64,000 bases of DNA from Liolophura sinensis (Eukaryota > Mollusca > Polyplacophora > Chitonida > Chitonidae). Location of the stretch: assembly GCF_032854445.1 (NCBI RefSeq), contig NC_088295.1, forward strand, positions 95,969,805 to 96,033,804. The letters are read 5' to 3'. The translations under genes were made by a program, and so were the position numbers. Position 1 is the stretch's first letter. The number at the start of each line of letters is the position of its first letter. Below are positions 10,924 to 21,862 of the stretch, piece by piece. A model generated the notes under the pieces. That model was not told the origin of the DNA, made no database searches, and saw only the letters and a list, made by a program, of their open reading frames with translations.

Positions 10924-13271
10924 CAACATGTCCAATTTTCCCGATTGCGATATTAACTGAAAGTGCATTGACTTAGAGACACTAGTCATTCCAAAGAAAA
11001 AGTAAAATAATAATACGGGAGTTTCGAGATGTGCCCTTACTTACAACAAGAACCCAAGAGTTTAAAACGGGTCTGGTTATTGTACAGTGGGTCAAGTGAT
11101 CTAGCGATGCTCTGACGTACCGAGTAATACAGAGCCACAATGACAAATGATATCCAACGGTAGTAGGCTATCAAGGGATCTGTGTCTATCGACTGCAAAA
11201 CATTAGCTTTTACACCATGCCCTTATTAGATATTCAGGATCTACATTCATGGTGTGAAGATGAATGTGCTGTAACAGTGGGTAGAATGAATTTTCTTCTC
11301 ACTCCTGCGAGAGCAAACCTGTAATACTGAACTAATTTGGGTGAATCGGAACAGCGCAGTGGTTTGGTTTGTGTTCGGCAATATTTGACTCCCGAAGAAA
11401 GGAATTCTCTCCACCCCCAACCCCCTCCCTCCATAAAGGAAAAAAACATGATTCGGCCGAATTCAGTCACGCGGGCACGCAACAAACATTGGTTTGATCA
11501 CAGCTCGACTGAATAACGGGAAATGCGACAATTCTGTATCATGCAGCTAAAAAGTGTGAACAGACAACACAAACATAAAAGTAAATAAATATAAAACATA
11601 ATTTGCCCGGTATTTGTGTATTTTGCTTCACAAAAACGGTGTTTTAGGCGGGTATACCCAAAGAGAAGAAAACCTCACGGAGATGCTAAAACACACCGAG
11701 GCAGTACATCACTCCAAAACTGGAACTACTTAGGTGAATCGGTGACGAATTTTCACCACTTCAGAAATGCCCTCATAGACTCGTTACTCGCGGTAAGGCT
11801 TTACGCCACTGTTGGACCGTTTTCCAATTGGATCAGTGGTTTTTCAACCTAGAAGAGTTCAAGATCGTCAAAAGTCACCAAATAGGAGGTAAACACTGGA
11901 GAACTGTGGGTCGACAAGGTTGAATTCGTTGTCAAACTTATATTTGACCCAGATCTTGACTGTGAAATCTAGATTATTGGGATTGAGCATAAAAAAAAAA
12001 ATTAAAAAAAAAACAACAACAAAAACAAAGGTGGAGTCGAGGTTAAGGCCACGCTGCTTGTTGTGACAATTCAGCTGACCCATGGCCTTTGGGTCGACCT
12101 TTTATTTCTGGTCACATAATTCATGAATCAAACAGCCGAATAGGACGCCGTTTACATCGCTATAATAAGGATCGGCTTATAAATATATCACATCGCGTAT
12201 GTTACTGGCAGAAATCAGCCATAAAAAAACGATATAGCAAAATTATGGATACTGTTGAATTATGGGAGCATATGAAGCGGCTTCCGATGGACATAACTAG
12301 GCCCTAGCTACCGGTTTATATGATCAGAAAGCCAGACTGCATAGGTGAATTTTTTTTTGTTTTTTTGGGGGGGTTTTGGTTTTATTTAGTGTGAAAGAAG
12401 AAAAGGTATCTGATATCTGAGTACAGGTGAACGAAATAGCGTGAGTGATTTCCTGATGGTGGTCTAAGAGCTCAGCTCACACTAACCTGCCAATGAACAC
12501 GCTAGGCTAAAAGGTCAGAGAGGTCATGGCGCCGTCTTTTGGATAACCATGTGGGTCGTCTTATAAGCATAAAGGGGCGTAGAAGGCAAATATCCCTGAC
12601 ATGACTACCTGGCTGTACGGTGACGGGTGACTCAAGGGTCCGCTTCTCCATCAGGTAATTAATTCTGATTAATGATCATATGATTAAGGCGAGAAAGTTC
12701 CGAACAGTGTCAATATATAAGTCATTTCGGGCGCTTATAGGCTGTTAGTTGGACCTACATGTACGGTATTAACCACACGTATTTTTGCTCCATTCAGCTA
12801 TAGTGTGGATCGGCCTGTTTCTAGGTCAGATGTTCTTCGTTGCTATAACCCACTGGACCCTGCGTTCCTTGTGAACACAAGTTTATTGTTTTCGTATTTC
12901 CGTGTTGAGGGAGGAAGGATGTGGGAGGGAAGGTGGTGGTGGTTGTTGGGGTGGGGGTGGGTGACGGTGTTGTGGAGGGGCGGGTGTTAGATAGGCCAAT
13001 GTATACATGAAGATCTAAAGCCCAGGCCCGCTTTATTAAGTCACCACAGACGTGATGAACTGCGGGTTACCTGTTCTACCTCCATGGTTAGCTTGAGGCT
13101 GGCCAGAGTTAGGGTAGTTAGGGCAGGTTGTGTGAACTTTCGTTAATGTCTGCTAGCTAAAGAAAACGTGTATATTGTGCTAATTTATAACTGAAAATCT
13201 TTGGTCCCAGTTACGCTGGCGTGTGTGTTCAGTGCATGTTCTGTGTTTTGACAACTGTCACTGCCATATCC
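10924..13271. other. Single-copy intergenic sequence with a G-rich tract
   Basis: About 2.3 kb without arrays or recognisable exons. A strongly G-rich stretch at 12908-12990 contains many runs of three or more G on the plus strand. Short open frames (for example 11616-11852 and 12089-12307) show no domain. Confidence 0.55.
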
Positions 13272-13966
13272 TGGTACGGCTCATATCATGTTGGTACGGC
13301 ACATATCATTTTGGTATGGTACATATCATGTTGGTACAGCACATATCATGTTGGTACAGCACATATCATTTTGGTATGGTACATATCATGTTGGTACGGC
13401 ACATATCATGTTGGTACGGCACATATCATGTTTGTATGGTACATATTGTGTTGGTATGGTACATATCATGTTGGTACGGCACATGTCATGTTGGTACAGC
13501 ACATATGTTGGTATGGTACATGTCATGTTGGTATGGTACATGTCATGTTGGTATGGTGCATATCATGTTGGTACAGCACATATCATGTTGGTACAGTACA
13601 TATGTTGGTATGGCACATATCATTTTGGTATGGTACATATCATGTTGGTACGGCACATATCATGTTGGTACGGCAAATATCATGTTGGTACGGCAAATAT
13701 CATGTTTGTATGGTACATATTGTGTTGGTATGGTACATATCGTGTTGGTACGACACATATCATGTTGGTACGACACATATGTTGGTATGGTACATGTCAT
13801 GTTGGTATGGTACATATCATGTTGGTATGGTACATATCATGTTGGTATGGCACATATCATGTTGGTATGGTACATATCATATTGGTATGGCACATATCAT
13901 GTTGGTATGGCACATATGTTGGTATGGTACATACCATGTTGGTACAGTACATATCATGTTGGTACA
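13272..13966. repeat. 20-bp minisatellite, about 35 copies
   Basis: The unit is catatcatgttggtacggca with variants (cggc, tggt, cagc) and occasional shortened units lacking the tcatgt segment. Twenty is not a multiple of three and no plus-strand frame holds a stop. All three frames therefore stay open for 240-266 codons and spell the same 20-residue peptide cyclically. That is a property of the repeat, not a gene. Confidence 0.97.
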
Positions 13967-14218
13967 CAACCGTTACATTTATTTGCACAGTAGAAAAAGT
14001 ATATTTGCATACGTGATTTAGACCAATCAGTGAAATATTCTAGAGCAGTTTAATCATTAAACCAAAATCAAGTAATTAATTAATAAAGAAATATTAAAAA
14101 GAAACATCAACTCTTTCCAAAACCACAATTATATTGAATGTAAGATTTGTTTTATGATAAAGCTGTCCTTTTTTTTTTATAATTCTTTGACATTGGCGGA
14201 TGTGCCAAATATATAGAC

Positions 14219-14522
14219 ATTACCAGGTGTAGTTGCTGGTTATATTACCAGGATACCAGGTGTAGTTGCTGGTTACATTACCAGGATACTAGGTGTAGTT
14301 GCTGGTTATATTACCAGGATACTAGGTGTAGTTGCTGGTTACATTACGAGGATACCAGGTGTAGTTGCTGGTTACATTACCAGGATACTAGGTGTAGTTA
14401 CTGGTTACATTACCAGGATACTAGGTGTAGTTGCTGGTTACATTACCAGGATACCAGGTGTAGTTGCGGATTACATTACCAGGATACTAGGTGTAGTTGC
14501 TGGTTACATTACCAGGATACCA
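14219..14522. repeat. 33-bp minisatellite, about 9 copies
   Basis: Unit of 33 bp containing ggtgtagttgctggttac and attaccaggatac. Copies are about 95% alike by eye. It abuts the 70-bp array directly, both sharing a taccag element at the junction. Confidence 0.95.
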
Positions 14523-14890
14523 GTACTCTGTATGTGTTTTCACAATGTTCCTGACTCATAATGAACAATTTAACTGTACCCTACCAGGTACAGTACTCTG
14601 TATGTGATTTCACAATGTTCCTGACTCATGGTGAACAACATAACTGTACCCTACCAGTTACAGTACTCTGTGTGTGATTTGACAATGTTCCTGACTCATG
14701 GTGAATAATTTAGCTGTAGCCTACCAGGTACAGTACTCTGTATGTGATTTCACAATGTTCTGTACTGATAGTGAACAATTTAACTGTAGCCTACCAGTTA
14801 CAGTACTCTGTATGTGTTTTTACAATGTTCCTGACTCATGGTGAACAATTTAACTGTAGCCTACCAGTTACAGTACTCTGTATGTGATTT
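14523..14890. repeat. 70-bp minisatellite, left part (about 5 copies)
   Basis: Unit of 70 bp containing cagtactctgtatgtgattt and ctgactcatggtgaacaa. The array is split by the LINE at 14891 and resumes at 20814 with the same unit, so it predates the insertion. Confidence 0.97.
14877..14890. repeat. LINE target-site duplication, left copy
   Basis: The 14 bases tctgtatgtgattt occur immediately before the LINE and again immediately after its (attc)n tail at 20814-20827. The sequence is part of the 70-bp unit. If no duplication had formed, the array would have resumed at the following base of the unit, so this is a real duplication. The next base (c) could extend it to 15. Confidence 0.9.
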
Positions 14891-15492
14891 CCCCCCGTGG
14901 GGTTTCCGGGGTGATAAGAATAGGACCTCAGCCCTCTAGGCAAGCTTGTCGTAAAAGTCGACTAACCTAGAGCTCTCCTGTGTGAGCCCGGTGAATATAA
15001 TAGGCTCACATCTTCCCGGTTGTGTGAGAGGCAACCGGGGAGCGACCTGTTTGCCGTGGGTTGCGACCCGTAATCTACGAGGACGGGATCCTGGTGGCTG
15101 AGGGCATGTTGGTCTTGCGAGATCCTCACGCCCAACACGCCACTTTGGCCCTTACTTGGAGAGAGACGGGAGGTCGGATGGGCACGGTCCGATCAATCGG
15201 CTTGGTCATGTCTTGCCTCTGCATTGTCCCAGAATTTCTCCATAACACCATTCCTTAAAGAAAACGTTATTTCTGAAACTTCGTTTACGGGACTACGGTT
15301 TGAGGCGGTGGCTCATGGGTCAATCGAGTAGATTGAATTTAACCTTTGGTATAAATCAATCTGTTCGAGTATACCTCATATGGAATCCTTGGTGTCTTTC
15401 CTGCCGGGTATTCCCAGGTTCAGGCATCGCCCTTGTTGGCACTCCGTGGTGGGTGGGGAACATATGGGGTGAATTTATAGTATATATACACC
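14891..15492 (+). promoter_or_regulatory. LINE 5' UTR, probable internal promoter region
   Basis: About 600 bp between the 5' target-site duplication and the ORF1 start, more GC-rich than the flanks. It opens with a C run followed by gtggggtttccggggtg. Full-length LINEs of this type carry their promoter inside the element, so it should lie here. No TATA box is evident. A 65-codon frame at 15061-15258 has no known domain. Confidence 0.5.
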
Positions 15493-16860
15493 ATGTCTTC
15501 TCTAAACCTCGTAAATAATGTTTCCAATAATAATGTTTCATTAAGGTCTTCCTCTCAACCGACTTCGTCGAGTGCTGATAAGAAGAGGAAGGTTGAGGTT
15601 TTGTCGGACGCACCTGACAATAGACCGGACCGTTGGCCAGCTTTCATTGTACTCTCAACGAAGAGTGAACACCATCCAGCCTCTAAAATTCATCCTTTCA
15701 TGTTGAAAAGGGCTCTTGAGGGCACAGCTGGGACTTTAAAAAATGTCAAAAAATTACGATCCGGGGACATTCTGATCGAATGTTTCTGGAAACAACAATC
15801 GCTAAATTTACTTTCACTGAAGAAAATTACTAATATACCTGTATATACGTCCCCTCACAATTCCCTGAACAGCTGTCAGGGAATAATACGTGACCGGGAT
15901 CAGGATATAATAGACTTATCGGAAGAAAAAATCTGTAGAGAACTAAATTCACAAGGTGTTACCAGAGTTAAACGCTTCACCACGAAGAAATCTGGTACCA
16001 TCCTAAAATTAAACACGTATCTTTTGACCTTTAATAGTACCTCTCTTCCGTCCCATATCTATCCGTATAGGGTTAATGTAGACTTATATATTCCCAATCC
16101 AACACGTTGTTTTAATTGTCAAAAGTTCGGTCACGGCAAAGGCCAATGTCAAAATAAACTTATTTGTTTCAGATGCGGCAGTGAAGGTCATGACGGTTTC
16201 AACTGCAGCAACACAGTTAAGTGTTGCAACTGCAGTGGAGATCACATGGCCTCCTCTAGGGACTGTCCGCTTTTCCTTAAAGAAAAACAAATCATTAACC
16301 TAAAAATTAAAAACAATATATCATATCAGGAGGCCCGGAAATTGGTCTCACTCTCTAGTACTTCTCTACAGACTTCGTTTGCCAATGTGGTCAAGCGAGT
16401 AGCATCTGTTGCTACTCAGACCTCGTTAACTTGGCCCATTGGAAACGACAAACCTACTCCTATTTCTGTGCAACTTCCGGCTCAACCAGTCTTTAATTCA
16501 TCCTCAACCCAGACTACTTCAACACAACAGATAAAAACAGTAAACAGTATAGAAAAACTTGATAAACCTGATCCCAGTCTCCCTAAAAACAATGAGAAAA
16601 GCAAGTCCGGCAACAAACCCCAAAATAATAATAAACCTAATAAACCTAGTGGTCCCACAGAGCGTCCCTCTAAGGCCACTAGGGACCCTGTTCAAACTTT
16701 TAACAAGTTTGGATTGTTGGAGGACGTTGGTCCTTCAGCCTCAGATGCGGAGGTGATGGATACATCACCCGCACGAGGGAGATCTAACAGCCGATCTCCA
16801 CAGAAGGGTCGTCCGCGGTCCAAACATAAAGATAAATCCCCCATACGCCTCCCTCCATAA
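15493..16860 (+). CDS. LINE ORF1, gag-like nucleic-acid-binding protein with three zinc knuckles
   Basis: 455 residues, intact. ORF1 proteins of this kind bind the element's RNA and form the ribonucleoprotein that carries ORF2 protein to the target. Residues about 48-100 (FIVLSTKSE to LIECF) resemble the small RNA-binding fold seen before zinc knuckles in I/Jockey-like ORF1 proteins. Residues 206-258 hold three knuckles: CFNCQKFGHGKGQC and CFRCGSEGHDGFNC are canonical CX2CX4HX4C, and CCNCSGDHMASSRDC is the variant third. The C-terminal 180 residues are rich in Ser, Pro, Asn and Lys and end in Arg/Ser/Pro-rich sequence, probably disordered. The start ATG follows tacacc. The stop TAA overlaps the ORF2 ATG. 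Confidence 0.92.
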   Translation: MSSLNLVNNVSNNNVSLRSSSQPTSSSADKKRKVEVLSDAPDNRPDRWPAFIVLSTKSEHHPASKIHPFMLKRALEGTAGTLKNVKKLRSGDILIECFWKQQSLNLLSLKKITNIPVYTSPHNSLNSCQGIIRDRDQDIIDLSEEKICRELNSQGVTRVKRFTTKKSGTILKLNTYLLTFNSTSLPSHIYPYRVNVDLYIPNPTRCFNCQKFGHGKGQCQNKLICFRCGSEGHDGFNCSNTVKCCNCSGDHMASSRDCPLFLKEKQIINLKIKNNISYQEARKLVSLSSTSLQTSFANVVKRVASVATQTSLTWPIGNDKPTPISVQLPAQPVFNSSSTQTTSTQQIKTVNSIEKLDKPDPSLPKNNEKSKSGNKPQNNNKPNKPSGPTERPSKATRDPVQTFNKFGLLEDVGPSASDAEVMDTSPARGRSNSRSPQKGRPRSKHKDKSPIRLPP

Positions 16861-16862
16861 TG
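16858..16862 (+). promoter_or_regulatory. TAATG stop-start overlap between LINE ORF1 and ORF2
   Basis: The ORF1 stop TAA (16858-16860) shares its last A with the ATG of ORF2 (16860-16862). A UAAUG overlap of this kind is known to drive termination-reinitiation coupling in the silkworm LINE SART1. The same mechanism is likely here but is not shown. The ORF2 frame from this ATG begins MSSLDKIIQWNCRGLK, the usual N-terminus of a LINE endonuclease, which supports it as the real start. Confidence 0.7.
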
Positions 16863-19800
16863 TCTTCTTTAGACAAAATTATACAGTGGAATTGTCGAGG
16901 TCTTAAGGTAAATTTTATTGAATAACACAGCTAGTTCAATTACTAAATCCTATTGCCCTTTGTCTTCAGGAAACTCACCTGAAGACATCTGACAAAGATA
17001 AAATAAATCTTAAAAATTATTCTTTATACAGTACTTATTCAAATGAAGAAGAGCGAGCTGCAGGCGGCTCCTCGATCTTTATCAATAACAATATTATTCA
17101 CAGCCCTGTTGCTCTGGATACAGAGCTTCAGGCTGTGGCCGTTCGTGTTTCACTATGTGAAACACTCACATTATGTTCAGTGTATGTTCCTCCTAGCGTT
17201 TCTTTGTCGGCTTTCCAGTTACATAATTTAAAAGAACAATTGCCAAAACCTTTTATAATAATGGGAGATTTTAATTCCCATAACCCCCTATGGGGCAGTA
17301 ATAACATAAATAATAAGGGCAAGATAGTTGAAGACTTCTTATCGAAGGAGGAACTGTGTTATTTCAATGATGGTTCTAATACCTTTTTACATCCAGGTAA
17401 TGGCACTTATTCTGCTATCGATCTCACTCTCACAGATCCATCACTTCTCTCGGATTTTTCTTGGAAGGTGCATGACAATCTTTGTGGTAGTGACCATTTT
17501 CCTATTATCCTAGAGCATATCACTTCTAATTCTTTAGAACGTGTAGCTAGGTGGAAATTCGATAAAGCAGATTGGATCGCATTCGAGATGTTCTGTGAGG
17601 CTGATATCACTCCAGAGACTCTCAATGCAGCAAATGATCCAATATTAAAATTTAACGAGCTTGTTTTACGAGCTGCCGATAGAACTATACCTAAAACCTC
17701 GACAAATCTCAAATCCAAAAGCAAACCCTGGTATGATAAGGACTGTCGCAAAGCCATTAAGGACCGCAAAAAGGCCGAGCGAAACTTTAATATTTGTCCT
17801 ACTGATAACAACTTAAACCAGGTTCGTATTTTTAGAGCTAAGGCTCGCCGATTACTCAAATCCAAGAGACGATCTTGTTGGCGGAACTTTGTTTCAGGCA
17901 TTACGTCAAAAAACACCCATGCGTAAGGTCTGGAACATGGTTCAGAAACTTAAGGGCAAAAATAATAAAGCAAATGTTCAGCATTTAAAGGATGGAGATA
18001 ATATATTAACTTCTCCACCCGATATAGCTAATAAACTAGCTGAAACAATCTCAAAGAAATCTTCTTCTAAGAACTATACTAAAGAATTCCAGCATATTAA
18101 AAACCAGAAGGAGAAAATTAAATTGCCCTTTTCTTCTAAAAATTTAGAAGATTATAATCGTCCATTTAATATCAAGGAACTTAAAACTGCATTAAAAAAG
18201 GCCCACGATACTGCTTGTGGTCCTGTTAATGTATATTATAAGTTTCTGAACCATTTACCACCTGAGCCACTGGAGACTCTCTTGGACTTGATTAATGATA
18301 TTTGGATAACTGGTAATTTTCCACCATCATGGAGGGAGGCGTGTATTATCCCGGTTCCCAAACCGGGTAAGGATCATAATGATCCAAATAATTATCGTCC
18401 CATAGCTCTTACCAGCTGTGTCTGTAAGACTATGGAACGGATGATTAATGATAGACTTGTTTGGTTTCTTGAAACCAACAAGTTACTCTCTAATATTCAA
18501 TGTGGTTTTCGGCAAGGTAGATCTACCATGGATCACCTTGTTCGATTCGAAACTTTTATTCGTAATGGTTTTGTTAATAATGAACATGTGGGGTCCATAT
18601 TTTTTGACCTTGAAAAGGCCTACGACACCACATGGAAATATGGTATTTTAAAAGACCTCGCGGATATGGGTCTTAAAGGTTGCTTACCTTTATTTATATC
18701 TCAATTTTTATCTGATCGTCAGTTTAAGGTACGGGTTGGGTCCACTCTTTCTGACTCTTTTGAGCAAGAAATGGGTGTACCCCAGGGCAGCATTCTATCA
18801 CCAACTCTGTTCAGCATAAAAATAAATAGACTAGCAAAAACATTAACATCTGGCACAGAGGGTTCTTTATACGTGGATGATTTCCTTATATGCTACCGAG
18901 CTAAGAATATGAATAATATCGAACGTCAGTTGCAGCTTTGTCTCAATAAAATCGAGAAATGGGCAACTGAAAATGGTTTTAGATTTTCAACGTCTAAAAC
19001 CGTAGGTATGCATTTTTGTAATAAACGGAAACTTCATCTTGACCCTGAGCTTAATTTTTGTGGTGAACAGGTTAAAATTGTTGGAGAAACAAAATTTTTA
19101 GTTATAATATTTGATAGTAAGCTATCTTTTATACCTCATATCAAAATGCTTAAAGCTAAATGTACAAAGGCTCTCGATATAATTAAGGTCGTGTCTAGCA
19201 CCGATTGGGGTGCTGACCGATCAGTTTTACTTAATTTATATTGTTCTCTGGTGAGGTCTAAATTGGACTATGGATCCATCATTTACGGTTCCGCTAGGAA
19301 GTCGTATATTAAAATGTTGGATCCTGTTCATCACCAAGGTTTGAGGCTCAGCCTTGGTGCTTTTAGAACCTCACCAGTAGAAAGTTTATACGTGGAGGCA
19401 AATGAGCCTTCCTTATACAACCGACGTATTAAACTTAGTCTTCAATATGCTACAAAGCTTAAAGCACATCCAACAAACCCTGCCTACGACTGTGTTTTCA
19501 ATCCATTATATGTAGACAAATATATTAAATGTCCTAACAAGATCCCTTCGTTCGGTCTTCGCATACGGGACCATATTGTGGGTGCTAACATCAAGCTGGA
19601 GGATATACCTCCGATATCTTTTCCAGAGTCTCCTCCATGGCTTCTCCCACAAACTAAACTAATATTTGATCTACATAAATATAATCAATCCAATACAAAT
19701 CCTCTTATAATTCAGCAAGGTTTTGCTGAAATCAAGGCTGATTATATGGACTATAAATTTATATATACTGACGGGTCAAAGGATGGGGACAGGGTTGCGG

Positions 19801-20576
19801 CTGCCGCTGTCTTAGAGCAGCGGGTCACTTCTCTTCGTCTGCCACCTTCATCTTCTATCTTTTCTGCAGAGGCCAGAGCTATACTCCTGGCCTTATCATA
19901 TGTTTCCTCTGGGCATGTCCAGAGGGCAGTGATATGCAGCGACTCGCTGTCTTGCCTTTTGGCAATTCAGAATAATAAATTTAAAAATTCATTGATACTT
20001 GAGATAATAACTAAACACCGAAAATTAATTAAAGGAGGTAAAGATATTATATTCTGTTGGATACCAAGTCACACTGGTATCCATGGAAACACAGTCGTGG
20101 ACAGGGAAGCGAAAGCTGCCCTGTATAACCCTGTATCTCGGGTTAAAATCCCTTATGCTGACGTGAAGTCTAATATTCTTAAATATATTCGTCGCCTTTG
20201 GCAGGGTGAATGGGACTTGCAGATCCAGAATAAACTGCATGCCATTCATCCTGTCATTGGCTACAATGCCTATACTTGTCTAATGTCTCGTAGAGACCAA
20301 GTAGTTTTAACAAGGTGTCGTATTGGGCATTCTCATCTGACACACAATTTCATCTTGGATGGTAGCAGTGCTCCCGAGTGTGTTGGATGTGATGCTCAAT
20401 ATGGCATCAAACATATTTTGGTTGACTGTGTGGACTTTGCCCATGTTCGGCAAAGGTTCTACACGGTCAACTCTATATATGATTTATTTGACAGCATCGC
20501 TGGCGATGTTGTCATAAATTATTTGCCATTGGCATTTATCATAAAATATAAATTTTATTGTCATAAATATCTGTAG
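16860..20576 (+). pseudogene. LINE ORF2: endonuclease / reverse transcriptase / RNase H, two frameshifts
   Basis: About 1,240 codons in three frame segments. The first shift lies near 16920, just after KVNFIE, where one base appears lost. The second lies in the A run at 17909-17914, where one A too many moves the frame from the endonuclease to the reverse transcriptase. The AP endonuclease keeps QWNCRG, IIMGDFNSH and GSDHFP. The reverse transcriptase keeps NYRPIAL, GFRQGRSTMDH, FFDLEKAYD, GVPQGSILSP and the catalytic YVDD at 18870-18881. RNase H (about 19755-20130) keeps YTDGS, SAEARA, CSDS and the late HGNTVVDREA. A C-terminal CX2CX7HX4C finger is at 20379-20429. All catalytic residues are present, so only the shifts disable the frame. 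They may be true mutations or, especially in the A run, assembly errors. Confidence 0.9.
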
Positions 20577-20754
20577 ATAAACAGTTATATACATATAGAT
20601 TTATACATGTAATATATAACTCTGGTTTTTGAGTTTTAACTCTTATTTTTCTTTTATACGATTTTAAACATGTCTGTACTTTTTGTTTTACTTTTGATGT
20701 TCAAATTATCATATCGAAAACCTTAACCGTCTCGCGTTTTCACCTTGTTCTCGC

Positions 20755-20813
20755 CACGATATGGCTGAAATATTGCCGATGTGGCGTTAAGCCATAATCA
20801 TTCATTCATTCAT
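20755..20813 (+). other. LINE 3' end with (ATTC)n tail
   Basis: The last 59 bases, gatatggctgaaatattg to (attc)n, are the part the reverse transcriptase of such elements is expected to recognise. The same motif in altered form ends the SINE-like element at 10641-10923, a fragment at 35460-35515 and, more weakly, the tRNA-headed SINEs. Confidence 0.7.
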
Positions 20814-21862
20814 TCTGTATGTGATTTCAAAATGTTCCTGACTCATGGTGAACAATTTAACTGTAGCCTACCAGTTACAGTACTGCGTATGTGTTTTTAC
20901 AATGTTCCGTACTTATGGTGAACAATTTAACTGTAGCGTACCAGTTACAGTACTCTGTATGTGATTTCACAATGTTCCTAACTCATGGTGAACAACATAA
21001 CTGTAGCCTCACCAGTTACAGTACTCTATATGTGATTTGACAATGTTCTTGACTCATGGTGAACAATTTAACTGTAGCCTACCAGGTACAGTACTCTGTG
21101 TGTGATTTGACAATGTTCCTGACTCATTGTGAACAACATAACTGTAGCCCACCAGTTACAGTACTCTGTGTGATTTGACAATGTTCCTGACTCATGGTGA
21201 ACAATTTAACTGTAGCCTACCAGGTACAGTACTCTGTATGTGATTTGACAATGTTCCCTATTGATAGTGAACAATTTAACTGTAGCTTACCAGGTACAGT
21301 ACTCTGTGTGTGTTTTCACAATGTTCCTGACTCATAATGAACAATTTAACTGTAGCCTACCAGGTACAGTACTCTGTATGTGATTTGACATTGTTCCTGA
21401 CTCATAATGAACAATTTAACTGTAGCCTACCAAGTACAGTACTCTGTATGTGATTTGACAATGTTCCTGACTCATAATGAAGAATTTAACTGTAGCCTAC
21501 CATGTACAGTACTCTGTGTGTGATTTGACAATGTTCCTGACTCATAATGAAGAATTTAACTGTACCCTACCAGGTACAGTACTCTGTATGTGATTTGACA
21601 ATGTTCCTGACTCATGGTGAACAACATAAATGTAACCTACCAGTTACAGTACTCTGTATGTGTTTTCACAATGTTCCTGACTCATGGTGAACAACATAAC
21701 TGTAGCCTACCAGGTACAGTACTCTGTTTGTGTTTTCACAATGTTCCTGACTCATAATGAACAATTTATCTGTAGCCCACCAGGTACAGTACTCTGTTTG
21801 TGTTTTCACAATGTTCCTGACTCATGGTGAACAATTTATCTGTAGCCTGCCAGGTACAGCTT
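20814..21862. repeat. 70-bp minisatellite, right part (about 15 copies)
   Basis: Continuation of the array at 14523-14890 after the LINE, starting with the second target-site copy (20814-20827). Variants alternate between patterns such as catggtg/cataatg and aacaattt/aacaacat. Confidence 0.97.

Larger units (their letters stand above)
14891..20813 (+). mobile_element. Full-length I-like LINE (non-LTR retrotransposon), 5.9 kb
   Basis: The layout is a 5' UTR of about 600 bp (14891-15492) starting ccccccgtgggg, then ORF1 (15493-16860), ORF2 (16860-20576, frameshifted) and a 3' UTR ending in gatatggctgaaatattg, tggcgttaagcc and (attc)n. The combination of an ORF1 with zinc knuckles and an ORF2 with AP endonuclease, reverse transcriptase and RNase H points to the I group of LINEs (I/Nimb-type). 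The exact clade needs a tree. Perfect 14-bp duplications, an intact ORF1 and near-intact ORF2 indicate a recent insertion. The tail is a tetranucleotide repeat rather than poly(A). Confidence 0.93.

Noticed and set aside
12590-12655. Possible SC5D 5' noncoding exon with donor catcag|gtaatt
   Set aside because: A single donor-like sequence 35 kb upstream without any other support. Many such matches are expected by chance.
15061-15258. Extra small gene in the LINE 5' UTR
   Set aside because: A 65-codon frame without known domain. LINE 5' UTRs often contain such frames by chance and no other copy was available for comparison.
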